The notes: generated by a model from the sequence alone, not told the origin. A stretch of 6,728 nucleotides of DNA from Pseudomonadota bacterium (GCA_030635485.1 DAOVYS010000145.1:1-6728), one strand, 5' to 3'. Positions 1 to 5,496 are shown, counted from the stretch's first letter. Translations and numbers: made by a program.

Positions 1-153
1 CCGGTGTGCTTTAAGCCACCGGTATAGGGTGCATATAGGGGATCGTCCTGAAGGGACGATGCATTCCCGTGGTCGGATCCCCCCCTCAAAACGTCGTCCC
101 TTCAGGACTGATATATTTGGGTTATCCCGTTACCGGTGGCTAAAGCACACCGG
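1..153. repeat. Nested palindromic element of REP/MITE-like hairpins
   Basis: The outer arms are 1-24 and 131-153, which are reverse complements except for one extra A in the left arm. Inside them, 45-59 is the exact reverse complement of 94-108. Each piece also folds on itself. 1-22 has CCGGTG...CACCGG ends with an inner GC/GC pair. 133-153 folds the same way. 42-60 is ATCGTCC-TGAAG-GGACGAT. 96-108 is GTCC-CTTCA-GGAC. The whole is therefore four small hairpins in mirrored order. No ORF lies in it. It lies downstream of the pheA stop codon (minus strand), where extragenic palindromic repeats commonly sit. The left edge coincides with the window edge, so the element could extend further. REP-like or MITE-like identity is inferred from structure only. 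Confidence 0.75.
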
Positions 154-170
154 CTATACGCCTCCACCCC

Positions 171-189
171 TATCGGGGTTTTACCGATA
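171..189. other. Small hairpin downstream of pheA
   Basis: TATCGG (171-176) and CCGATA (184-189) are perfect reverse complements around a 7-nt loop. The site lies 40 bases past the pheA stop codon as read on the minus strand. There is no T run after it on the minus strand, so it is not a convincing intrinsic terminator; it could be a 3' end stabiliser or chance. The neighbouring G-rich stretch 207-227 repeats the octamer GGGCAGGG twice. Confidence 0.3.
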
Positions 190-228
190 CAGTATTTATG
201 GGTAAAGGGCAGGGTTAGGGGGCAGGGA

Positions 229-1362
229 TCAAAAATCAGCCGCCAGGGGATATGAACCCAGCCATTCAAAATATGAGCAGACTTTCTGAAGATTTTTGCA
301 TCCTTCCTTGGTCATCTCTTCCTCCATATGACCGAGCATATCGATAAAAAAGAGATATTTCCCCGGCTCACCCTTGACCGGCCTTGATTCGATTTTTGTG
401 AGATTAATTCCCTTGTCCGCCAAAATAGTAAGCGCGTCATTCAGTACACCCGGACGATCCAGCAGAGCAAGCAGGAGCGATGTCTTGTCCCTGCCGCTCC
501 TTGACGGAGATTTACGGCCGATCAGCAGAAAACGGGTGATATTTCCGCTGTAATCCTCAACGCCCGAGGCAACTACCTGCAGATGGTATGTCTTGACGGC
601 AAGTGAACTCGCAACTGCTGCCAGAGTATGGTCTTTGACCGCCATCTGAGCGGCAAGTCCGGTGCTGAAAACGCTCTGACATGGGATATTCGGAAGATTC
701 TTCTTTAACCACTGCCGGCACTGAGCCAGGGGTTGGGAATGTGAGACCACGGTCTTGACATCTTCAATATCCCCGGAAAAATTCACCAGGTTGTGGCTGA
801 TTTTGAGATTCACCTCGCCGCAGACCTTTACCTTGTATTTCATGAACGAATCCAGTGCAGAGGTCACTGACCCTTCAATAGAATTCTCCACAGGAACCAT
901 TCCATACCGGACTCGGCCCCTTTCCACTTCCTCGAAAATGTCTTCAATGGTCTCCACCGGGCGGAAGATAGCCGAATGGCCGAAATATTTAACGCCGGCC
1001 AGGTGGGAAAATGTCGCTTCCGGACCCAGATATGCCACATCCACTTCCTTTTGAGAAAGGCGGCAGGTCGTAATCACTTCCTGAAATATGCTGACAAGCG
1101 ACTGCTCTGGAAACTCTGAATTATTATTCTTCTTCAATCGGTCAAATATCTGTCTCTCACGCAAAGGGTCCCACTTTGCACGGTTTCCCTCGGCTTTCAG
1201 TTGACCAATCTCCCTGGCGCAATTGAGCCGTTCGTTTAACAACGCAAGAATCCGATTATCAATTGAATCGATCCTGTCCCGGACTTTTAAGAGTTTGTCA
1301 GAAGAAGGTTTATCGACTGCAGAGGCTGATTTTTTAGGTTGTTTACTTTTCTTGGAAGACAT
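229..1362 (-). CDS. pheA: Bifunctional chorismate mutase / prephenate dehydratase (P-protein)
   Basis: This 377-aa cytoplasmic enzyme converts chorismate to prephenate and then to phenylpyruvate, the committed route to phenylalanine. Residues about 23-105 form an AroQ-type helical chorismate mutase (RDRIDSIDNRILALLNERL, then AREIGQLK). Residues about 107-283 form the prephenate dehydratase domain, opening with VAYLGPEATFSHLA and carrying VPVENSIEG (157-165) and the catalytic GNITRF motif (273-278). Residues about 294-370 form a regulatory ACT domain with RPGVLNDAL (303-311) and ESRP (325-328), the usual phenylalanine-binding motifs, so feedback inhibition by Phe is expected. The ATG at 1362 gives a normal short N-terminal tail rich in Lys and Ser. 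The frame stays open to a GTG at 1476, but those extra residues do not resemble the family. The ribosome binding site is weak. It is divergent from the plus-strand gene at 1777 and stands alone here. Confidence 0.95.
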   Translation of the reverse strand: MSSKKSKQPKKSASAVDKPSSDKLLKVRDRIDSIDNRILALLNERLNCAREIGQLKAEGNRAKWDPLRERQIFDRLKKNNNSEFPEQSLVSIFQEVITTCRLSQKEVDVAYLGPEATFSHLAGVKYFGHSAIFRPVETIEDIFEEVERGRVRYGMVPVENSIEGSVTSALDSFMKYKVKVCGEVNLKISHNLVNFSGDIEDVKTVVSHSQPLAQCRQWLKKNLPNIPCQSVFSTGLAAQMAVKDHTLAAVASSLAVKTYHLQVVASGVEDYSGNITRFLLIGRKSPSRSGRDKTSLLLALLDRPGVLNDALTILADKGINLTKIESRPVKGEPGKYLFFIDMLGHMEEEMTKEGCKNLQKVCSYFEWLGSYPLAADF

Positions 1363-1776
1363 ACCGACACCGATCGTTATGGATGGACACTTATTAACCA
1401 TTAGAAAACATGATAACTTACGACAATTTGAGCCGGTTGAAAAGAAAAAAAGCAACTGCAACGTGAAACAGGCCACAATTTATTCTGACTTGAAATAAAT
1501 CATATAATATTTTACTGTGACAAGGTCAGTCAGCGATTAACATAAACACAGATCGCACCTCATTCTCGCATTCTTATACTGAAATTTTACAAATGAACTG
1601 TTTCCTAATTTAAACTAAACTCGTTCTATCCGAACTAACCCAGATAAACTGGAAAAAATCAAGGTCCTGGATAAGTACCTTAACAGCAGAATGTAACTCT
1701 TTAAGAATACTCAATTTTTTCCATTTTCTGCCATAAATAACAAAAAAATAACAGCTAAGGTACTAAATCTATTGCC
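1363..1776. other. AT-rich divergent intergenic region
   Basis: This stretch of about 414 bases separates the divergent pheA and CBS-protein genes and must hold both promoters. I see no convincing small gene in it. Part of it is open in the pheA frame up to 1476, but this reads as leader rather than protein. Positions 1480-1780 are strongly AT-rich. On the minus strand, TTGTCA (plus coordinates 1518-1523) is a possible pheA -35 box, but no good -10 lies at normal spacing. No clear operator palindrome, attenuator with a Phe-rich leader peptide, or T-box was recognised. Confidence 0.5.
1586..1614 (+). promoter_or_regulatory. Candidate sigma-70 promoter for the CBS-protein gene
   Basis: TTTACA (1586-1591) matches the -35 consensus at five of six positions. 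TTTAAA (1609-1614) matches the -10 at four of six, and the spacer is exactly 17 bases. The resulting leader would be about 155 nt. In sequence this AT-rich such matches occur by chance, so it is only the best candidate seen. Confidence 0.25.
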
Positions 1777-2373
1777 ATGAAAGTTAAGAACTGGATTAAC
1801 AAGAAACCGATAACCATTGCAAGAACCGCTCTACTTCAGGAGGCCATTGACTTAATGAAGCAGCACTCCATCCGTCATCTTCCGGTAATTGAGGAGGGAC
1901 AACTTGTCGGTTTTATCACGGAAGCCGACATTAAACAGTTTTTCTTTCCTGCCATGGTGGAAGATATATCCGTTCACCAGGTAATGGTTGTGAAGCCTAT
2001 TACCATCAGCGCAGATGCCAGTATCGAAAAGGCCGCCCGTTTGATTCATGAACACAAAATCGGCGGTCTGCCTGTTCTTGAAAATGGTAAACTTGTGGGA
2101 GTAATTACGGCCTCAGACCTCCTTTCCGCATTTATTCAGGTAATGGGCCTGCTCACAGCATCTTCTCGTATCGACGTGATAATAGGTAAAAATGGGCTTG
2201 AAGACGTTACCAGGATTATCAAGCTGCATGAGTGTGAAATTATCAGCGTGGCCAGTGAAAGCGACTCAGCGAATTCCAAAGTTTATTACTTCAGACTCGA
2301 AAAGTGTGATCTGGAACCGGTTGTCACCGCACTAAAACAGGCTGGACATCAAGTACTCTCGGTCATGGATTGA
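1777..2373 (+). CDS. CBS-pair protein with C-terminal ACT-like domain (AcuB-like)
   Basis: This 198-aa soluble protein is probably a ligand-sensing regulator. Two CBS motifs form one Bateman module: CBS1 at about residues 7-56 (PITI...AIDLMKQHSIRHLPVIEEGQLVGFITEADI) and CBS2 at about 69-118 (PITISADASI...IGGLPVLENGKLVGVITASDL). CBS pairs typically bind adenosine nucleotides or S-adenosylmethionine. Residues about 131-198 (from RIDVIIGKNG to HQVLSVMD) have the beta-alpha-beta pattern of an ACT domain, the architecture of Bacillus AcuB and relatives. The start fits the family's usual opening (short MxVKxWM/I sequence), although the only ribosome-binding-like bases, AAGG at 1757-1760, lie too far upstream. 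The gene ends 15 bases before the large hairpin at 2389. In archaeal homocysteine-synthesis proteins a CBS pair is fused to the DUF39 domain encoded next door here, so a role tied to that gene is possible but inferred. Confidence 0.85.
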   Translation: MKVKNWINKKPITIARTALLQEAIDLMKQHSIRHLPVIEEGQLVGFITEADIKQFFFPAMVEDISVHQVMVVKPITISADASIEKAARLIHEHKIGGLPVLENGKLVGVITASDLLSAFIQVMGLLTASSRIDVIIGKNGLEDVTRIIKLHECEIISVASESDSANSKVYYFRLEKCDLEPVVTALKQAGHQVLSVMD

Positions 2374-2388
2374 GCGTAATCTCATCTG

Positions 2389-2502
2389 TAAATGTTTGGC
2401 AGCGCTCCACAGGAAGGCGATCAGGCGGTCCAGCATACCCAAAGTATAGCTGATCAGCCTGCTCAGCTTCCTGTGGAGCGCTGCCAAACATTTACTTTTT
2501 TT
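2389..2502 (+). terminator. Long hairpin with perfect 28-bp arms and T tract
   Basis: Positions 2389-2416 and 2467-2494 are perfect 28-nt reverse complements. The 50 bases between them fold further: CAGGC (2422-2426) pairs with GCCTG (2457-2461). AGCATAC (2432-2438) pairs with GTATAGCT (2444-2451) with one bulged A (2448) around a 5-nt loop. A C and seven Ts (2496-2502) follow the right arm, so on the plus strand it has the form of an intrinsic terminator for the CBS-protein gene. It is much longer than a normal terminator stem, so it may be an inserted palindromic element serving as one, or an RNA regulatory structure in the leader of the DUF39 gene. Confidence 0.75.
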
Positions 2503-2538
2503 ATTTTTCGCTCAGACACTAAATACTAAACAGACGTT

Positions 2539-3708
2539 ATGAAAACTTTTGAAGTAAACAAATCGTTTGACGATATCAATGCCAGGATCAGGGCTGGAGA
2601 GGCGGTAGTGGTTACGGCCGAGGAGATGGTCGAAATCGTACGCAAAAAGGGTGCGGTCAAAGCTGCCCGTAAGGTCGACGTGGTAACGACCGGCACCTTT
2701 TCACCCATGTGTTCTTCAGGGGCGATAATAAATTTCGGCCATTCCAATCCAACATTCCGGGCTTCCAAGGTCTGGTTCAACGATGTCCCTGCCTACGCCG
2801 GTCTTGCCGCCGTGGACGCCTATATAGGCGCTACCGAGCCAACAAAGGATGATCCGCTGAACAAGGTCTTTCCAGGTGAATTCCGTTACGGCGGAGGACA
2901 TGTGATCGAGGATCTGGTTGCCGGAAAAAAGATAGTCCTTACTGCCGAATCATATGGCACGGACTGCTATCCTAATAGAAAAATCGAAAAAGAGGTCACT
3001 CTGGATGACCTGCCGTATGCCCTGCTGTTAAACCCGAGAAATGGGTATCAGAATTATAACTGTGCAATAAATTTGTCCGATCGGACAATTTACACATACA
3101 TGAGCATTCTGAAATCCAATGGACGAAATGCCACCTATTGCAGTGCCGGAGAATTGAGCCCTCTTATGAACGATCCCCTGTACAGAACCATCGGGCTGGG
3201 CACCAGGATCTTCCTTGGAGGAAGCATTGGTTACATCACATGGCACGGCACCCAACACAACCCCGGGGTTGTACGATCCGACAATGGAACCCCTAGGAGG
3301 CCTGCAGGCACCATGATGGTCCAGGGCGACCTTAAACAGATGTCTTCCCGCTGGATCAAGGGAATCAGCATGCAGGGATACGGCAATACAATGGCTGTGG
3401 GACTCGGGGTTCCAATTCCTGTGCTGAACGAAGAGATGGCTGCATTTACAGGTGTTTCCGATTCGGATATCCATACCCAGGTTGTTGACTATTCTTATGA
3501 TTATTCCCACGGAGTTACAAGAAACTACGGTGAAGTAAGCTACGCGGAACTGAAAAGCGGACAGATTGAGGTAAACGGAAAAACAGTTCTCACGGCTCCA
3601 CTCTCAAGCGTAGTGAGAGCCCGTGAAATTGCCGAGACCCTGAAGAAATGGATTCTGGACGGCGATTTTCTTATCGAAAAGCCTGTAATATTATTTCCAT
3701 CTGTTTAG
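2539..3708 (+). CDS. Homocysteine biosynthesis protein, DUF39/HcyBio family
   Basis: This 389-aa protein matches the DUF39 (HcyBio, COG1900) family over its whole length. Members take part in sulfur insertion into aspartate semialdehyde to give homocysteine, an alternative to the O-acyl-homoserine route in methanogens and anaerobic bacteria. Recognisable segments are the N-terminal INARIRAGEAVVVTAEEM, the cysteine-containing SPMCSSGAIINFGH (C58), YGTDCYPNR (C143), GGSIGYITWHGTQHNPGV (residues 228-244) and the C-terminal NYGEVSYAEL...GKTV. C58 and C143 are likely counterparts of the two cysteines implicated in persulfide chemistry in the Methanosarcina protein; this is from memory and unaligned. 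The protein ends at the DUF39 domain, without the fused CBS pair of the archaeal form. No ribosome binding site is visible before the ATG, and only 44 bases separate the start from the hairpin arm at 2494. A LarE-family gene follows after 121 bases. Confidence 0.9.
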   Translation: MKTFEVNKSFDDINARIRAGEAVVVTAEEMVEIVRKKGAVKAARKVDVVTTGTFSPMCSSGAIINFGHSNPTFRASKVWFNDVPAYAGLAAVDAYIGATEPTKDDPLNKVFPGEFRYGGGHVIEDLVAGKKIVLTAESYGTDCYPNRKIEKEVTLDDLPYALLLNPRNGYQNYNCAINLSDRTIYTYMSILKSNGRNATYCSAGELSPLMNDPLYRTIGLGTRIFLGGSIGYITWHGTQHNPGVVRSDNGTPRRPAGTMMVQGDLKQMSSRWIKGISMQGYGNTMAVGLGVPIPVLNEEMAAFTGVSDSDIHTQVVDYSYDYSHGVTRNYGEVSYAELKSGQIEVNGKTVLTAPLSSVVRAREIAETLKKWILDGDFLIEKPVILFPSV

Positions 3709-3763
3709 GGTTAGGCTCTTAAACGACAAAATGTTGCTCAGATTTACAAACCGTCTGCTAGGC

Positions 3764-3824
3764 GTTGCGGGTTACGAGTTCGGTCTTTTCTTAACCTGCA
3801 ACCCGTAATCCGTAATCCGTTACA
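3764..3824. repeat. Degenerate GGGTTACG-type inverted and tandem repeats
   Basis: 3765-3780 and 3793-3808 are imperfect reverse complements (12 of 16 positions) around a 12-nt loop. The right arm runs into tandem 7-mers CGTAATC (3804-3810, 3811-3817) and a diverged third copy CGTTACA (3818-3824), ending five bases before the larE start codon. No coding potential or T tract is seen. Related short G/T/A-rich words occur at 211-220 and 3707-3714. Confidence 0.5.
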
Positions 3825-3829
3825 TTACC

Positions 3830-4636
3830 ATGAAAGCCTCTTTTGAAAAAAAATTCGAGGCCTTAAAAGAAACGATCAGCTCATCGAGCGCTGTTGCCGT
3901 GGCCTTTTCCGGTGGAGTTGACAGTTCTCTTGTCCTCAAGGCGGCCGTGGATGCACTGGGCACCGGCAGGGTCCTGGCCCTTACCGCCTGTTCCAGGCTG
4001 CGAACCCGCAATGAAGAGAAACACGCCATCAAAATGGCCGAGGAAATCGGATGCCGGCTTGTCACCATTGATGTTGACCTCCTCTTATGGCGAAAATTCA
4101 CGGATAACCCGCCTGATCGCTGTTATCACTGCAAACGCAGGATATATTCCCTGTTTCTGAAAACCATAGCTGATCAAGGCATCCCGGTCCTCTTGGACGG
4201 CACAAATAGCGACGACTTAAATAACGATGACCGGCCGGGCCTCCGTGCAATACGTGAACTGGGCATAAAGACCCCCCTGGCAAAAGCAGGATTCGCAAAG
4301 ACGGATGTCCGCCATGTAAGCAGACAACAGGGCCTTAGCAACTGGAACCATCTCTCATCATCTTGTCTCGCAACCCGTATCCCCACAGGATCAACTATCT
4401 CTGAAACCAAGGTGGAAACAATTGCCGAATGCGAGAGGCTTTTGAATTCACTGGGTTTTTTCGGTTGTAGACTACGACTCTACAAAGACCACGCCAGGTT
4501 GGAACTGATCTCGGGGGATATTGAAAAATTTTCTAAACCAACCGTAAGAACAGATATCATGAATTATCTTTCAAGCCGGGGAACAAATAAAGTTTTTCTT
4601 GATCTTTCCGAGAGACCGGGTATCATTCTTTGTTAA
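3830..4636 (+). CDS. larE: LarE-family ATP-dependent sulfur transferase
   Basis: This 268-aa cytoplasmic protein belongs to the LarE group of PP-loop ATP pyrophosphatases. LarE adenylates and then thiolates the pyridinium dicarboxylate precursor of the nickel-pincer cofactor of lactate racemase. Seen here are the PP-loop SGGVDSS (27-33), NPPDRCYHCK (93-102), LLDGTNSDDLNNDDRPGLRA (121-140), KTDVR (157-161) and the SSCLATRIPTG segment (177-187), where C179 aligns with the sacrificial cysteine of Lactobacillus LarE. The extra pair C98 and C101 gives the three-cysteine pattern associated with [4Fe-4S]-carrying LarE proteins. Length is normal for the family. No larA, larB or larC is in the window; the neighbour is a DUF39 homocysteine-biosynthesis gene, so the substrate may not be the nickel-pincer precursor. 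The start is the first ATG in frame and suits the family, but no ribosome binding site precedes it. Family membership is firm; the exact substrate is not. Confidence 0.9.
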   Translation: MKASFEKKFEALKETISSSSAVAVAFSGGVDSSLVLKAAVDALGTGRVLALTACSRLRTRNEEKHAIKMAEEIGCRLVTIDVDLLLWRKFTDNPPDRCYHCKRRIYSLFLKTIADQGIPVLLDGTNSDDLNNDDRPGLRAIRELGIKTPLAKAGFAKTDVRHVSRQQGLSNWNHLSSSCLATRIPTGSTISETKVETIAECERLLNSLGFFGCRLRLYKDHARLELISGDIEKFSKPTVRTDIMNYLSSRGTNKVFLDLSERPGIILC

Positions 4637-4676
4637 TCGTAACTTTGGAAATTTGTGAGATAGTGCGGGTTTTCGT

Positions 4677-4705
4677 TTGACATTCACATGACATATTAGT
4701 AAATC
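4677..4705 (+). promoter_or_regulatory. Candidate promoter for the HU gene
   Basis: TTGACA (4677-4682) is a perfect -35 hexamer. At a 17-base spacer lies TAAATC (4700-4705), a weak -10 (three of six). It sits 40 bases after the larE stop codon and would give a leader of about 125 nt before the HU start. No terminator is visible after larE, so some read-through into HU is also possible. Within the leader, ATCCG (4730-4734) and CGGAT (4752-4756) could pair weakly. Confidence 0.4.
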
Positions 4706-4826
4706 GTTTTAGACATTTTAACTACTACTATCCGTCTGGAAATGATATTTTCGGATGGACACCAATCAGGCGGACAAAAGGATAAAAAAATATCTTTTTT
4801 TAAACCAAGACTCACAATCATTCATC

Positions 4827-4837
4827 AGGAGGAGGAG
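4827..4837 (+). promoter_or_regulatory. Strong ribosome binding site deciding the HU start
   Basis: AGGAGGAGGAG ends one base before the ATG at 4839, and its upstream AGGAG copies lie at good spacing. It is the strongest such site in the window and settles the HU start against the in-frame ATG at 4755. Confidence 0.9.
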
Positions 4838-4838
4838 T

Positions 4839-5111
4839 ATGAACAAAGGCGAATTGGTTAACAGCATGGCAAAAGCTGGCGGAATCAGCAAGGCAGCAGC
4901 CGACAAGGCTCTTAATGGTCTGCTGGAGACAATTACGGATGCACTCAGTTCCGGTGACAAGGTGACACTGGTAGGTTTCGGCACTTTTTCCATAACAAAC
5001 AGGTCCGCGCGTAAAGGCCGCAACCCCCAGACCGGCAAAGAGATTCAAATAAAGGCAAAAAAGGTCGCACGTTTTAAAGCAGGGAGCAACCTCGCTGACG
5101 CAGTTAACTAA
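4839..5111 (+). CDS. hup: HU-family nucleoid DNA-binding protein
   Basis: This 90-aa basic protein is a full-length HU/IHF-type histone-like protein, which binds and bends DNA as a dimer to organise the nucleoid. It opens with the helical dimerisation region (MNKGELVNSMAKAGGISKAA, residues 1-20). It carries the diagnostic GFGTF (46-50) and the DNA-binding beta-arm RSARKGRNPQTGKEI (55-69) with the intercalating proline at position 63. It ends with KVARFKAGSNLADAVN. The proline-tipped arm with RNPQTG and the ungapped 90-residue length favour HU over IHF. The frame is open further upstream to 4755, but the extra residues do not belong to the family and the ribosome binding site points to 4839. 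It is followed by its own strong terminator and then tRNA-Pro, and is probably monocistronic and highly expressed. Confidence 0.97.
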   Translation: MNKGELVNSMAKAGGISKAAADKALNGLLETITDALSSGDKVTLVGFGTFSITNRSARKGRNPQTGKEIQIKAKKVARFKAGSNLADAVN

Positions 5112-5167
5112 TGTTCGTCCAAAAATGGTATTTCCGGTTCTATTTTTTTAATAATTGATATTTCGCA

Positions 5168-5206
5168 AAAGAAATCCGGTATCGCTCTTCCGGATTTCTT
5201 TTTTTT
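5168..5206 (+). terminator. Intrinsic terminator of the HU gene
   Basis: AAAGAAATCCGG (5168-5179) pairs perfectly with CCGGATTTCTTT (5190-5201) around a 10-nt loop. A run of eight Ts covers 5199-5206. It starts 56 bases after the HU stop codon and ends only five bases before the mature 5' end of tRNA-Pro. Confidence 0.9.
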
Positions 5207-5211
5207 AGGGT

Positions 5212-5288
5212 CGGGACGTGGCTCAGTCTGGTAGAGCACAGCGTTCGGGACGCTGGGGTCGGAGGTTCAAATCCTCTCGTCCCGACCA
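5212..5288 (+). tRNA. tRNA-Pro (anticodon CGG)
   Basis: A complete 77-nt cloverleaf is visible. The acceptor stem is CGGGACG (5212-5218) with CGTCCCG (5278-5284), then discriminator A and an encoded CCA (5286-5288). The D arm is GCTC...GAGC (5221-5237). The anticodon stem is CAGCG/CGCTG (5239-5243, 5251-5255) with loop TTCGGGA, giving anticodon CGG at 5246-5248, which reads proline codon CCG. G follows at position 37, as expected for the TrmD m1G37 target. The variable loop has five bases. The T arm is GGAGG-TTCAAAT-CCTCT (5261-5277). No second copy of the tRNA 3' end is seen in the window, so there is no sign of an integration site. Confidence 0.97.
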
Positions 5289-5318
5289 TTTAATTTTTTA
5301 TAACTATTACTAAATATT

Positions 5319-5359
5319 AACGCTCAACACCTATTTCAGGTGTTGAGCGTTTTTTTTTT
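5319..5359 (+). terminator. Intrinsic terminator downstream of tRNA-Pro
   Basis: AACGCTCAACACCT (5319-5332) pairs perfectly with AGGTGTTGAGCGTT (5338-5351) around the 5-nt loop ATTTC. Ten Ts (5350-5359) follow. It starts 31 bases past the tRNA and is a very strong terminator by appearance. Its T tract runs directly into the ribosome binding site of the small ORF at 5371. Confidence 0.93.
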
Positions 5360-5370
5360 GGAGGGGGCAT

Positions 5371-5451
5371 ATGGAGACCGGATTAACTGTTTTCTTTATT
5401 TTTGGAACGTTGAGTGCTATCAATAAAAAAGGATATAGTAAAAACTGGTAA
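5371..5451 (+). CDS. Possible 26-aa small membrane or leader peptide
   Basis: This ORF starts with ATG at 5371 and ends with TAA at 5449-5451. GGAGGGGG (5360-5367) lies six bases upstream counted from GGAGG, an ideal ribosome binding site. The 26-residue product has a hydrophobic stretch at residues about 4-17 (GLTVFFIFGTLSAI) followed by a basic tail (KKGYSKNW), the profile of a very short single-span membrane peptide with a positive end. It lies 45 bases upstream of the antiporter gene on the same strand. I do not recognise a family. It could be a real small protein, a leader peptide for the antiporter, or the remnant of a longer gene. The ribosome binding site is the best argument that it is translated. 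Confidence 0.4.
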   Translation: METGLTVFFIFGTLSAINKKGYSKNW

Positions 5452-5496
5452 CCGTTCACCAGGGGTACGAACTTACGAAATTCGCAAGGTGTCCAT

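Noticed and set aside
1363..1476. N-terminal extension of PheA to a GTG at 1476, adding 38 residues with a hydrophobic stretch
   Set aside because: The extension is not typical of chorismate mutase/prephenate dehydratase proteins, the enzyme is cytoplasmic, and the ATG at 1362 gives a normal N-terminus.
2389..2494. Integron attC recombination site
   Set aside because: The inverted arms are far too perfect, the R-box core sequences (GTTRRRY/RYYYAAC) are not in the needed positions, and no integrase or cassette array is present.
2389..2538. SAM-type or other known methionine-pathway riboswitch before the DUF39 gene
   Set aside because: The structure is one long simple hairpin without the multi-helix junction or conserved core bases of known SAM, SAH or T-box elements.
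3028..3510. 160-codon open frame on the minus strand inside the DUF39 gene
   Set aside because: It lies wholly within a well-recognised plus-strand gene and its translation shows no family features; it is a shadow frame.
3793..3824. CRISPR-like or telomere-like array
   Set aside because: Only two exact 7-base copies plus one diverged copy occur, with no spacers; this is a short degenerate tandem repeat.
4755..4838. N-terminal extension of the HU protein to an ATG at 4755
   Set aside because: HU proteins start at the MNKGELV-type sequence, and the very strong ribosome binding site at 4827-4837 sits inside the extension.
5212..5288. tRNA-Pro as an integration site for a mobile element
   Set aside because: No repeat of the tRNA 3' end, integrase or foreign-looking genes follow; the next genes are an ordinary terminator and an antiporter.
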